Virus record (IMG/VR): IMGVR_UViG_3300046003_002627
Coordinates: 1 to 32,098 of that record
Reading direction: 5' to 3' (one strand)
Source of the DNA: a virus
Length of the DNA stretch: 32,098 nucleotides
This document shows, in pieces, positions 13,685 through 23,161 of the stretch. Below the pieces are notes generated by a model. The model was given only the letters and a program-made list of their open reading frames with translations, was not told the DNA's origin and made no database searches. The position numbers and the translations under genes are program-made. Positions within the stretch are counted from its first letter, which is position 1. Each line of letters begins with the position of its first letter.

Positions 13685-14028
13685 TATTTCTTTGGTTTAG
13701 TGGTTTCGTTTTTAGATTCTAACATCTCCATTAACTTAGCATTTTGCGCAATAAGCATCTCCATAATGTTGTTGCTTGTTGCATTCGGTTGCCCTTTGCG
13801 TGTCGGTGGGTAAAGAATAGCGTGTGCTTCTGCAACACCTAACTCTGCCGCTTGCTCGGTTGTCAATTCAACTTCCTCAACTTTGTACTTCTCGCGTTTT
13901 TCATTGCTCAAAGAACGCTTATAAGTTTCGTGAAATTGTTTGTTAGTGCGGTTAAGAGGAAAGTAATTAACTTCATTTCGCACGTTTGTAATCTTTAATA
14001 ATTTAAATAGTGTCGGATTTGTTTCCAT
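13684..14028 (-). CDS. Hypothetical head-module protein, 114 aa
   Basis: A 114-aa protein with a globular N-terminal half (TLFKLLKITNVRNEVNYFPLN) and the helical segment VELTTEQAAELGVAEAHAIL, a Pro-containing linker, then a C-terminal coiled-coil-like helix (MLIAQNAKLMEMLESKNE). It lies between the MuF-like protein and scaffold, so it is probably a head-assembly accessory. A promoter candidate lies in the end of the MuF gene just upstream (14057-14086). No family recognised. Confidence 0.7.
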   Translation of the reverse strand: METNPTLFKLLKITNVRNEVNYFPLNRTNKQFHETYKRSLSNEKREKYKVEEVELTTEQAAELGVAEAHAILYPPTRKGQPNATSNNIMEMLIAQNAKLMEMLESKNETTKPKK

Positions 14029-14045
14029 TTTATTATTGGGTTTAA

Positions 14046-14963
14046 TTATTTATTTGCAAATGTAGCAATTATATTCTTAGGCACAAGCGATGCGGGTATC
14101 GGATATGCTTGGTGCCCGCAGTTATAACCGCCTCGATAAGTTTGGAAGTTACTTGGGTTAGTGTCCTCAATCATTCCTTGCGGTAATCCAGTACGCTCAT
14201 AGATTTCTCCTTTCATTTCTTTGAATTCAGCAAAGTTACCTTTGATAATCTTTGGTAGTTCGCTTCTGTGATAGTATTGCTTTTGCGTTAATGCCTTACA
14301 AAACGTTCGTGTTGTCTTTATATTGCTGCCGACATATCGAAACCAATCCCACCCTAAATCCGCGCTTATAGCTTGGTTAACGGTTGCGTTGTATTGATTG
14401 ATTGAATCGGTTGCAATCTGTTTTGTGTACTTAACAAGTGCACCATCAATCGTTGGTGTTCCGTTAATGTAGTTGTTTAACTCCTTAGATAGTTGCGAAT
14501 AACTTCCACCCGTAGTCACATAGGTGTTTATCATTTCGCGCACCGGTGTTATGAGGTTTTGATTCAATCCCGATTCAGTTAATCCCTCCAAGGTAACTGA
14601 TATTGATTGTTGCCTGATTGCTTCAACTACTTTGGGCGGTTTGAATTTCTTTTCAAGTGCTTTGTAGTAAGAAAAATTAAGCGCGTTTACCTTATCATAA
14701 AGTTTTGCAAATTTAGTTACACTTTCGCCATAATCCGAGTCATCAAGAATGATTGTTTCCAAATCACTCTTAAGACTGGATAACAGTTTAATGTTCTTAA
14801 CTGAATTCGTTATCGTATCGCCTTGAATACCTAACTCACGTTGGAATTGTAATAGCCTACGATAAATTTGCTCTTGGATTTTCGGCATTGCCTCATTCCA
14901 AGTAATTAAACCACTGTCAATGGCGTTTAATGTTGCTTGTATTTCTTTACTTCCAACAGCCAT
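14046..14963 (-). CDS. MuF-like minor head protein, 305 aa
   Basis: A 305-aa protein, all-helical to about residue 190, with a C-terminal MuF-type module: YVGSNIKTTRTFCKALTQKQYYHRSELP followed by the closing motif YRGGYNCGHQAYPIP. The conserved pattern T-R-x-F-C ... R-G-G-x-N-C-x-H-x is typical of phage Mu gpF/SPP1 gp7-like proteins, which act with the portal in capsid assembly or are injected with DNA. The gene follows the portal with a TAATG overlap, its usual position. The C-terminal module has no extra toxin domain. Confidence 0.85.
   Translation of the reverse strand: MAVGSKEIQATLNAIDSGLITWNEAMPKIQEQIYRRLLQFQRELGIQGDTITNSVKNIKLLSSLKSDLETIILDDSDYGESVTKFAKLYDKVNALNFSYYKALEKKFKPPKVVEAIRQQSISVTLEGLTESGLNQNLITPVREMINTYVTTGGSYSQLSKELNNYINGTPTIDGALVKYTKQIATDSINQYNATVNQAISADLGWDWFRYVGSNIKTTRTFCKALTQKQYYHRSELPKIIKGNFAEFKEMKGEIYERTGLPQGMIEDTNPSNFQTYRGGYNCGHQAYPIPASLVPKNIIATFANK
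14057..14086 (-). promoter_or_regulatory. Internal promoter before the scaffold/capsid genes
   Basis: On the minus strand TTG at 14086-14084, a 19-nt spacer, and TACATTTG at 14064-14057 match the Bacteroidota -33/-7 pattern. Transcription would start near 14052, about 24 nt before the ATG at 14028. It would give extra transcript of the scaffold and capsid genes. Confidence 0.5.
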
Positions 14964-16912
14964 TAAGTCAACTGAGTTATCTTATCTAACTGCGCCTCCG
15001 ATGTTATGATTTGAGGTGTACCTAATTGAGCTCTTGCTTGCTCATAAGTTAATCCGAATCTATCCATAACCATTTGAATAGCTGCCTCCAAATCGTAAAC
15101 ACCACTACTTACCGCTTTAACGATTTCAATAATACCAGTTAAACCACCTACTGTGTATTTTAAATCCGCAGGAGATTTACCACTACTTAAAGTTTCGGTT
15201 TCGTTTATATTAAATATCTGATTAAACAATATATCCTTAGTGTTTATTTCTCTTAACTTCTCAACTGCAAATGCATTCAATACCGCTTGCTGCCTTGACT
15301 TATCTAAGCGGTTGAATTCAGGATTCTCAGCGTATGCACGTTGCACGAAATCTTGAATGTATGTGCTTATAACTGCATCTGTTTTGGACATCATCTTATT
15401 GCTAACCAACAACGCTTTCTCCTCTTGCGTTTTACCACTCGCAGGGTCAAGGTTGAATGCATCACGTAACATATCTTGCATTGCAATGTCATTCGGGAAA
15501 CGCTTAACGATATATTCCAACTCTTGCGCACTTAACACCGCATCGTTTAGACCGCTATCCTTAGCCGCTTTAATCTCCTCAAGTATTAGTTGACTGCCTA
15601 AGATGTCAAACTGATTTGGCACAACGCAAACGGGCACCATTGACTTAATGGTTGCCACATCGTATATCTCTTTATATCTCCACATCGCACATAACTCCGC
15701 AATGTTAGTCATTATCGTTCCTAAGTCAACTGCAACACCATAAAATGTGTTGTTAGTTTCATCTCTATCGTATGCCTTTGCAACACCACTTTGAGCCGCT
15801 GGTTGTGCCTCTAAAAACTGCATATTGATGGCAGCTAACGAACGATAACGCATTTCGTTTATGCGTTTGTCCTGCAACTCTGCAATCTCGGTTTGTTTTT
15901 GAATATAGCCCATCGGTGGAGTCGGTGCAGGCACTTCCCCCATCGTTGTTTTTGCAGGCCTTACACGTATAGTTTCGTAAGGTGATGTCGGTATCTGCCC
16001 ATCCTTACACTTGCTATTCGTACATGGCACACGCTCTTGCTCTTTGGTAAAGGTAAAGCCTTGACCGTTGCATGATTTACATTGCTCATCTTGGTAAATC
16101 CAAACCGTTGAATGTATGTGCTGCGTAATCTCAGCACGCAAATCACTAAACTCAACCGTTGCCACGTTAAGCCATGGTAACATTGCCTTTAATCTACTTT
16201 GATATTCGCGGCCAAGTTCCTCTTCCTCTTCAACTACACCACCAATTGTAAAGCCAGGGAATACACCTAAGCCATGGAATGTTTCCTCAACTAAATCAAA
16301 TCCGTTTCCTTTCTTTTTCTTGCGCCACTTGGACCAACTAATCTTATCAATCGAATAATATACATTGCCATTGTCATCATCTTTATAGACAATCGAATTG
16401 CCCTCGTAATGGTAAACAATACTGCTTGAATTGATTACGTAAGGTTTCGGCTTCTTATATTCAGTTGGTTCAGCTTGTTCCGCCCAAACAATAATAACAC
16501 CGTTAGCATCGATTGTATATTGTTTTAACCCAACTTGAAAGGCCCAATTAATTAATGATTTGGAAGCGGTAAAGTTTTTAGTAAGGTATGTTTTTAAGTC
16601 CTCATCTTTTGCTATTCGTGGATATTGCGTGTCTGGAAACTTTAAAAAGAATCCATCAGCACGTTGTATTTTATTAAGTGCATTTAACACACGATCATAA
16701 ACCTCGCTAAACACCGCCTCATAAGTTTTCTTGCGATATTCCTTAACGATAATGTGTTCGTTAGGTCTTACCTCATCAATTAATTTACGCGGATATTCTC
16801 CATCGGAATAGTACTGGAAGTTAACATACTCTTCATCTTCGATATGTGGATTACGCGCCACATCTGCAACGATATCGGCATCAATAATAATGTATTTGTT
16901 TTCGGTTTCCAT
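14963..16912 (-). CDS. Portal protein with an internal zinc ribbon, 649 aa
   Basis: The 649-aa protein has a mixed alpha/beta N-terminal half (wing/clip), then a long-helix region (from about 325: EIAELQDKRINEMRYRSL...) resembling the portal stem/crown, and an acidic C-terminal helical part. It lies directly before the MuF gene. A four-Cys insert at residues 278-302 (CKSCNGQG, then CTNSKC) resembles half of a DnaJ-type zinc ribbon and is unusual for a portal. The portal forms the 12-mer ring at one capsid vertex through which DNA passes. Confidence comes from context and helical architecture. Confidence 0.75.
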   Translation of the reverse strand: METENKYIIIDADIVADVARNPHIEDEEYVNFQYYSDGEYPRKLIDEVRPNEHIIVKEYRKKTYEAVFSEVYDRVLNALNKIQRADGFFLKFPDTQYPRIAKDEDLKTYLTKNFTASKSLINWAFQVGLKQYTIDANGVIIVWAEQAEPTEYKKPKPYVINSSSIVYHYEGNSIVYKDDDNGNVYYSIDKISWSKWRKKKKGNGFDLVEETFHGLGVFPGFTIGGVVEEEEELGREYQSRLKAMLPWLNVATVEFSDLRAEITQHIHSTVWIYQDEQCKSCNGQGFTFTKEQERVPCTNSKCKDGQIPTSPYETIRVRPAKTTMGEVPAPTPPMGYIQKQTEIAELQDKRINEMRYRSLAAINMQFLEAQPAAQSGVAKAYDRDETNNTFYGVAVDLGTIMTNIAELCAMWRYKEIYDVATIKSMVPVCVVPNQFDILGSQLILEEIKAAKDSGLNDAVLSAQELEYIVKRFPNDIAMQDMLRDAFNLDPASGKTQEEKALLVSNKMMSKTDAVISTYIQDFVQRAYAENPEFNRLDKSRQQAVLNAFAVEKLREINTKDILFNQIFNINETETLSSGKSPADLKYTVGGLTGIIEIVKAVSSGVYDLEAAIQMVMDRFGLTYEQARAQLGTPQIITSEAQLDKITQLT

Positions 16913-17782
16913 TTAATAAGTATGGCGTTCTGGAGCCCATCTTCTTTTAGGCTGTTGTAAAAATTTATATCGCATATTCATTCTTAATGCATGAATTTGC
17001 ACAAGGTTGTTATAGATTGTTAATTGCACTTCACTTATTCTGTTACCTCCAATAGATACACCACAATAATCATCTGTTAAATCCTTTAATCGCATTGTTT
17101 TAGTTGAATCCATTGGCCAAAAAGTAGGATGATACATCTCTTGATGGCAGTCAACACCTAATTGGCACATTGCTATCCATAACGGTAGCTCATCGGGTAT
17201 GCAACCCGCAAACTCAATGTTTTTTACACGTATGTTTTCAAAGTTTTCTACCCACTTTGCAAATAATGGATGGCCTTTTTTCCACCAAATAAATTCACTA
17301 TGTACGTTCCAAATCTTTTCATTTGTAAATCCAAACGCCTCTTTAACTTCTAACAAGTTAGCCCATTGCTTTGCATCGGGTGTAATCTTATCACTATCAT
17401 AGGTAGTGAAACCGCTATTTTTTACCGCGAAATCAATACCTTTTAATTTCTCAATCTCTGCATTAATGGAATGGTTGTTAATCATTATCACATCGGCATC
17501 AATAAACAACGTATAGTCATACGGTGTGAGTTCATCCATGTGCGCCTTTGCTTTAATGTAACACGTTTCGTTATCGGCAAGTGTGTAGCAATGTGGTGGT
17601 ATTTCTTTTATCTCGGTAAACAACGCTTTATAGTCATCATCTAAACGCGTTATGGTGTCGGCTTGCGTTACTAATGTTATAGGCAAGTGACAACCGTTGG
17701 CACGTAATGACATCGCAAGGTTTGCAGCCATGCACCCATAGTTTTTATGACCTATTCCAATTAATAGTATTCCAGTTGTCAT
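16913..17782 (-). CDS. GT-A-type glycosyltransferase, 289 aa
   Basis: The N-terminus ILLIGIGHKNYGCMAANLAMSLR and PITLVTQ is a Rossmann-like start, and YTLFIDADVIM (DAD at about 95-97) is the metal/nucleotide-sugar DxD motif of GT-A enzymes, close to the GT8 type. It continues with FEFVWW-like (EFIWWKKGHPLF) and PDELPLWIAM, a usual pattern for late acceptor contacts. It probably transfers a sugar from a nucleotide sugar to protein, DNA or glycan. It lies between the tail-tip and portal genes, overlapping the former by ATGA, and so is made late with virion proteins. Confidence 0.72.
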   Translation of the reverse strand: MTTGILLIGIGHKNYGCMAANLAMSLRANGCHLPITLVTQADTITRLDDDYKALFTEIKEIPPHCYTLADNETCYIKAKAHMDELTPYDYTLFIDADVIMINNHSINAEIEKLKGIDFAVKNSGFTTYDSDKITPDAKQWANLLEVKEAFGFTNEKIWNVHSEFIWWKKGHPLFAKWVENFENIRVKNIEFAGCIPDELPLWIAMCQLGVDCHQEMYHPTFWPMDSTKTMRLKDLTDDYCGVSIGGNRISEVQLTIYNNLVQIHALRMNMRYKFLQQPKRRWAPERHTY

Positions 17783-18672
17783 TCGCAGTTAGAATTAAAG
17801 TTGTTAAATGGCGTTTCAAAGATAGTAAAATCTGAGCTCCAAATGTTTACGTTCTGCATTATTTCGGGATAATTATTGTTATACTCATCCTCAAATCGTG
17901 CTTGTATTTGAGTTGTAAAGTTTTCGGGTGTAAAGTAAATGCCATCGTGATTCAATGCAATTACTAAGTTTTGATGCACTTCCTCTGGCACTTCATCGAC
18001 ATAACCTTTATAACGCTTTGCCAATCGTGCCGACAATAATTGGCGGCTTCCATCAGGTCTAACGTAAACAGTTTTGTCGCTGCTAATGTTTGGCTCTTTG
18101 AAGTATAATGGTAAGCGGATATAGTTAGTTGTAGGTATAAGCAATGGTGGTGCAGGAGGTGGGTTAATAACAACAACCGCAGTCCTATAATAAAAACCAA
18201 ATGCGTTTGATGTGTTTGTGTATGCAAGTTTAGTGGTTAAGCATTTATCATTAACCTTTTTAAAGCATTGATTAGATATAAAAAAACTTGGCTCAGAAAC
18301 ACCACAAGCAAACGCTAACTGAAAACAATCTCCATCAAAAGTATTATCAAGTAAATTAGATAACACAAAAGAAAAATAAATATTGTAAATCGGCACTCCG
18401 CTTTGTGTTCCATTAGTTACAATGCTTGTTATTACATCGTTCAAAATTATACCAGTGCCACTTGTCGGCACTTTATAAACTGTCACGCTACTTATTACTT
18501 CACTTGATACTATTTGCGTTTGAAAAGCCACATCGCCAACATCATAAATAGGTAAGCAAAAATCTTTTTGAATTCCGCATTCGGTATCAGTTACATACTC
18601 GGGTATGCCTAAGTCATTTGCCAGGTTGTAAAATGTTACAAAGCTATTAGGTATGTTTAATATCGCTGCCAT
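17779..18672 (-). CDS. Tail tip / baseplate-associated protein, 297 aa
   Basis: A 297-aa beta-rich protein with four Cys in the N-terminal half (GDCFQLAFACG, FISNQCFKKVNDKC), a Pro-rich linker (INPPPAPPLLIP) and a C-terminal domain (LPLYFKEPNISSDKTVYVRPDGSRQLLSA...LNHDGIYFTPENF). This layout occurs in tail-tip genes of Bacteroidota siphophages as I remember them. It overlaps both neighbours (TAATG upstream, ATGA downstream) in the tape-measure/tip order. Probably a distal tail structural protein. Confidence 0.6.
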   Translation of the reverse strand: MAAILNIPNSFVTFYNLANDLGIPEYVTDTECGIQKDFCLPIYDVGDVAFQTQIVSSEVISSVTVYKVPTSGTGIILNDVITSIVTNGTQSGVPIYNIYFSFVLSNLLDNTFDGDCFQLAFACGVSEPSFFISNQCFKKVNDKCLTTKLAYTNTSNAFGFYYRTAVVVINPPPAPPLLIPTTNYIRLPLYFKEPNISSDKTVYVRPDGSRQLLSARLAKRYKGYVDEVPEEVHQNLVIALNHDGIYFTPENFTTQIQARFEDEYNNNYPEIMQNVNIWSSDFTIFETPFNNFNSNCE

Positions 18673-20870
18673 TATCTTCTTATTAAAAGTTTAAATTCTG
18701 CTAATCCCTCGTTTGGATCGTGATTGATTTCAACAATGTTACCAATGTAGTAAGTGTCTGAGCATCTGAATCGAATCGCACCATAAGGATTTACTTTAAC
18801 ATCTTCAAAGTCTGCCATTGAAAACGGTGCGGTAAAGGTCACGTATTCTGTCTTCCAAATTGGTGTTGGGTCAGCTACATCGGTGCTTATTACTGTTTGA
18901 TTTTCGGCAACAACTCCCGTTTCAACAAAGCACTGGTCTGCAAATCGTGACTCGGCAATATAGTTTCCAGTTCCGCTTGTGAATATTAATGACTCATTCG
19001 TAATCAATGGCGTTGGTGCACATATTGATTTAAACCATCGCATCAAGTTTCTTAAAGGTGTAATCCTTAAATTCATTCTTGTTGATGGTGAGTACATATT
19101 AGCGGCATCTGTTGTGCCGCGGTAAGCATATAAATTACCACCCTCAACAACTGCATTAACAATAAACAAGTCATCATCATAACGCCAATCACTTGTGCCC
19201 GTTTCGGTTTGGTTTTTTCTACGTGTTACTTCAATCGTATATCCTGCGCTTATAAGGTCAGACATTAGGTCTAACTCGCTTGGATTTGAGTCTATGTTTC
19301 TGCGATATTGTCGCTCTGTATTCATCTCATCAAGTCCGTTATACTCTTCGGCTTCCCATTTGTCATAGCCCACGTTAATCGTGCCATAAATCAAATCTTG
19401 GGCAGTTGTGAATATAGCTTTGTCAACCAACCCAACATCGAAAACTATTGTTGACTTATAAAAATAATCAATGCTTGCAATCTTTAATTCAGTTTCGTTG
19501 TTGTCAAACCCCCAACCGATGTTGAATATTTTTCGGCATTGCTCAAATAAATACTCGTATGATACAAATAATTTTGGAACACTTGGCTGAGTTACATCAC
19601 GTAAAAATGAGCCCTTAGTTATTTGATAAAAATCTAAACATTGATTCAATTCATCTTCCATTACTAACGATGGGCAATCTGTGTCCATGTATGCCGATGG
19701 GAGAAACTTTAACAACTCAGGCAAATAAACTGATGTGGCAACTGATGCCGGGCTAATGCTATTCGCTTCCATATTGAAATAGTTAACACCACCTGCATCA
19801 TAATCAACACTTACATCAAATGTATCAACTCCGCCAGTTGTTGTTAATTTTACAATATCTATATTAAAATAATAACTTATTTGCTCCAAGTCACCCTCTG
19901 GATTTGTAACACTTCCTGAAAATGATTCATCAAAAGATATAACTAAAGGTGTAGATGCAGTTAATGAGCCAGTAGCAATCGTTGTACTTCCTAAAGATGT
20001 TAAAAATACAGTGTCTGATGCTTTTTCTGCAAAAATAAAAATTGCAAAGTTTGCGTCATAACTGCAAGTTATTGTCATTGTGCCTTTGCATCGCCATGTA
20101 ACATCTATTGTATTAATAATATTTTCCGATTCAACTGGCTTATAAAATCGTAATTTTTTATAACCTGCAAATTGAATGGATGTCATTGGCCAAATTATTA
20201 TATTAGATTGTGCATTGTTAATAAAAACAAGTGATGGAGATACATTTGAAATGTTACTATTTTTAAACTCGATTATAGGATTTTTTGGCAAATAAACTGG
20301 AAAGTAGTAAAATCTTTCATCAGGTGATAGACCAATAGGATCATCGTGATGTCCACTCCAATTCGCACCATCTTTATTGTTTGCTTTATTCTGCAACAAT
20401 ATATCTTGCCCCTCAATGTTTAATACCCTCAACAATGGTGGTGTAATCGCTTGCCCATCAAAGTTAGTTGTTGCTTCAATGTCCACATCTTGCCCCATTC
20501 TACTCATAAACACATCGGTGCACTTTGATGCGGTAACGCTAATTTTAATAAAGCAATAATCCGAGCATTGTCGCTCAAATGTATTGAAGTCAAATGCACC
20601 AATAAAGTAGTTTGTATAGCCATCGCCCTCGGCACATTCGTAATCAATTTGCACTTGGTATTGACCGTTGGCGCCATTGGTTAAGTATTCAGCATAAAGC
20701 AAATCGTAAGCCTCGCCTACCCACTCAAATGAATCGGTTGAGATGTTTATATTGATGCCATGGTGTATGATGTTTCGCGTTAGGTTTCCACCGATGCCAT
20801 TCCACCCTACTGGCGATTCAACAACGGTTGAAACACTTGAACTGTCTATTAATGTGAACTTCCAATTCAT
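18672..20870 (-). CDS. Distal tail / tail-associated protein, 732 aa
   Basis: The 732-aa protein lies directly after the tape measure, the position of the distal tail protein (Dit) or tail-associated (Tal) protein. It starts with a beta-rich N-terminal domain (MNWKFTLIDSSSVSTVVESPVGWNG) and has several beta-sandwich-like regions (about 150-400), a more helical centre (LNQCLDFYQITKGSFLRDV), and a C-terminal part with EIDHDPNEG-like strands (VEINHDPNEGLAEFKLLIRR). The size suits a hub protein with extra domains. No hydrolase motif visible. Confidence 0.65.
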   Translation of the reverse strand: MNWKFTLIDSSSVSTVVESPVGWNGIGGNLTRNIIHHGININISTDSFEWVGEAYDLLYAEYLTNGANGQYQVQIDYECAEGDGYTNYFIGAFDFNTFERQCSDYCFIKISVTASKCTDVFMSRMGQDVDIEATTNFDGQAITPPLLRVLNIEGQDILLQNKANNKDGANWSGHHDDPIGLSPDERFYYFPVYLPKNPIIEFKNSNISNVSPSLVFINNAQSNIIIWPMTSIQFAGYKKLRFYKPVESENIINTIDVTWRCKGTMTITCSYDANFAIFIFAEKASDTVFLTSLGSTTIATGSLTASTPLVISFDESFSGSVTNPEGDLEQISYYFNIDIVKLTTTGGVDTFDVSVDYDAGGVNYFNMEANSISPASVATSVYLPELLKFLPSAYMDTDCPSLVMEDELNQCLDFYQITKGSFLRDVTQPSVPKLFVSYEYLFEQCRKIFNIGWGFDNNETELKIASIDYFYKSTIVFDVGLVDKAIFTTAQDLIYGTINVGYDKWEAEEYNGLDEMNTERQYRRNIDSNPSELDLMSDLISAGYTIEVTRRKNQTETGTSDWRYDDDLFIVNAVVEGGNLYAYRGTTDAANMYSPSTRMNLRITPLRNLMRWFKSICAPTPLITNESLIFTSGTGNYIAESRFADQCFVETGVVAENQTVISTDVADPTPIWKTEYVTFTAPFSMADFEDVKVNPYGAIRFRCSDTYYIGNIVEINHDPNEGLAEFKLLIRR

Positions 20871-23155
20871 GCTCTATATCTCATTTTTTTGTTACGAAAT
20901 TCAACGCGGCTATTTTCTTTAAGCAAAAAAGTTGTTAACCCTTGCTCATCAATATTGACATTAAGATTCGATTTGTGCTTTGCCATAATTCGGTCTAACT
21001 TATCGTAGTTAATTCCATGACTACTTGCACTTTGTTTGGTTTGAAATTGTGCCGCAAGGTCGAATGTTCCGTTGGCTAATGATGCTAATATATTGTTTGC
21101 AAATGTTGGCTCTCCCTCATTGATGGCTTTTAATACGGGCAAATATTCGGCAGTTGCATGTCGGTTTACAACGTATTCACCTCGCTCAGCCTCTATCAAT
21201 GTGCCTCCACTTGAATGCAATTGACCGCCAACAACACCGCCCTTTTCAAACTTTGGCGGTTGTGCGCTTTCAATGACTGCAATTTGTGCGCCCGTTGCTA
21301 TGGCAGCGGCTGATAATGATGCTATGGTTGCAGGACTTAATGGCCCGCCTGGAACTGTTGCAAGTATGTTACCAATTGCTAATGCTCCATTGATTATAGC
21401 TTGCATTATTGCCGCTTGTTTCTGTCCCTCCCACGCGCGTGTTTTGATTTCGGCTTCTTGTTGTGCGTATCTTTCCTCAATCTGTAAGCGTTGTGCATCG
21501 GTTAACTCTTTATTGCTTAACTCGGCATCTTTACGCATGCTAAGTGACTCTAATATCGATGCGGTTTCGGCATCTCTATTTTGTTGGTTAATAGTGAAGA
21601 TGGTGTCGGAGATAACTTGCGCTGAAGAAAGTGCTAAGTCAGTGTATTCCTTAATTGATTCTTTTCTTCTTTCTTTATTTTTTCTTTCTTGCTCTTCTAA
21701 AAAAGCATCCTCAGTTTCAAAGTATTTTTCCCACCAATCTAAATTAGCTTCTAACTTTACCTCATTGGCTTCATTAAACGCTTCTATATCGGTTTCACTA
21801 CGCTTATTAAATGATTCCTCATAAACACGTTGTGAATCATTAAGGTTTGCAATTTCTAATTTTTTTTCATTTGCAGTTAATGAACTATCAAGTCTAACTT
21901 GGTCTTGTTTTAGTTTTGTTATTGCAGCATAATAAGCCATCTTAGCATCCAAATCGTTTGTTTCACGCATCAATAATTCATTTGCTGCTATCTCATCACG
22001 TATCTGTCTAAGTTGCGCTTGTAATGCTTTATCGTTAGCAATCTTTTTATCTTGCACTAACTTTTCTTGATGGGCTTTTGCTGCATCGGCTTCTTGCTTT
22101 GCAAACTTATCTCTCGTTTGTTGTTGAATAGATAAAAACAAATCATCTTCAATACGCACCGCATCTTGATAGGCTTCTTGTGATAATGTTTTAGCGCGAA
22201 ATTTCTTATCGAGTTCGTTTATTTCTCTTTGATGCGCTTGCTTATTCATTAACAATTCTTTGTCCAAGCCATCTTTAATCATGCTTATCAACTTATCGTT
22301 AGATTTTTGCCTTACACCAGCATCATCTGCTAATGCTTTATTCATGTCTGTTGCGCTATCACGCGCATCATCCATAGTAATAATTAGGTAGGCTAACCCC
22401 GCAACAAGTAAACTTAAACCACCAGTTGCAACCGCTGTTGATGCAGCAATAGTTCTACCCATTATTGCTGATGATATTGTTGCCGCTTTTTGCGCTCCAT
22501 CCAAAAGAAACGTTCTCAATGCCCCCTCAGTTGTGGCTATGTTTGCTAATTCTTGGACACCTTGCAACAATGCCATTGCGCCTTGGGCTTGCGCTAATGT
22601 TTTAGTTAACTTTTCGTTCTCACTTCCAAACAATGTTGCAGCACCCGCAGCAACCGAAGCCGCTGCCGCTATACCTCTAAACGCAGTTACAACCGCATCT
22701 ATTCTCTTTGTATCGCTTGCTAATGCCTTAACCTTATCGTTGACATCGCCAATAGTATCGGTTAACTCAGCCGCGCGTTTTGTGGCCTCTCGCAATTCCT
22801 TTTCGCCTAATGACCCGCTTGCTATTTGTGCTTTAAGTTCTTTTAGTTCGGCTTTCATTGACTTGAAACCGCCACCCGCTTGCTTGGTTTCTTTTGTTAC
22901 CTCAGCTAAATGGTCAGCAAATCCCTCCATAACTCCCGCTTGAATTTCAGCCATAAGCCCATCGACCTCGTTGGACAATTTGCCCATTTCGGTTGTGGAT
23001 TTATTTAAGTTTTGGATAAATTCCTTTTGCTCATTGTTTACTTGCGCAAACGCGGCCGCATCATCTTTGCTAATTTTGCCAAGTAACTCAAGTTGCTTTA
23101 TTGCAGGCTCAAGTCCTGAAGTGTCGGCAACAAACTTTATTATTACGTTTTCCAA
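20867..23155 (-). CDS. Tail tape measure protein, 762 aa
   Basis: Very long helical protein: N-terminal helices with LEPAIKQLELLGKISKDDA, coiled coils over about 30-150 and 290-500 (rich in Ala, Lys, Glu, Asp), hydrophobic segments at about 160-185 (GIAAAASVAAGAATLFG) and 240-262 (GGLSLLVAGLAYLIITM), another at about 590-640 (AIINGALAIGNILATVPGG), and a C-terminal Gly-rich module (GGVVGGQLHSSGGTLIEAERGEYVV). That module is characteristic of tape measure proteins. It sets tail length; at about 0.15 nm per residue this predicts a tail near 115 nm (inference). The chaperone gene precedes it. Confidence 0.85.
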   Translation of the reverse strand: MENVIIKFVADTSGLEPAIKQLELLGKISKDDAAAFAQVNNEQKEFIQNLNKSTTEMGKLSNEVDGLMAEIQAGVMEGFADHLAEVTKETKQAGGGFKSMKAELKELKAQIASGSLGEKELREATKRAAELTDTIGDVNDKVKALASDTKRIDAVVTAFRGIAAAASVAAGAATLFGSENEKLTKTLAQAQGAMALLQGVQELANIATTEGALRTFLLDGAQKAATISSAIMGRTIAASTAVATGGLSLLVAGLAYLIITMDDARDSATDMNKALADDAGVRQKSNDKLISMIKDGLDKELLMNKQAHQREINELDKKFRAKTLSQEAYQDAVRIEDDLFLSIQQQTRDKFAKQEADAAKAHQEKLVQDKKIANDKALQAQLRQIRDEIAANELLMRETNDLDAKMAYYAAITKLKQDQVRLDSSLTANEKKLEIANLNDSQRVYEESFNKRSETDIEAFNEANEVKLEANLDWWEKYFETEDAFLEEQERKNKERRKESIKEYTDLALSSAQVISDTIFTINQQNRDAETASILESLSMRKDAELSNKELTDAQRLQIEERYAQQEAEIKTRAWEGQKQAAIMQAIINGALAIGNILATVPGGPLSPATIASLSAAAIATGAQIAVIESAQPPKFEKGGVVGGQLHSSGGTLIEAERGEYVVNRHATAEYLPVLKAINEGEPTFANNILASLANGTFDLAAQFQTKQSASSHGINYDKLDRIMAKHKSNLNVNIDEQGLTTFLLKENSRVEFRNKKMRYRA

Positions 23156-23161
23156 CTGCCA

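Noticed and set aside
21273-21824. Plus-strand ORF inside the tape measure gene
   Set aside because: Antisense shadow of an Ala/Glu-rich helical gene; it has no domain, no leader or promoter, and its Cys/Ser/Ala composition mirrors the reverse-strand codons.
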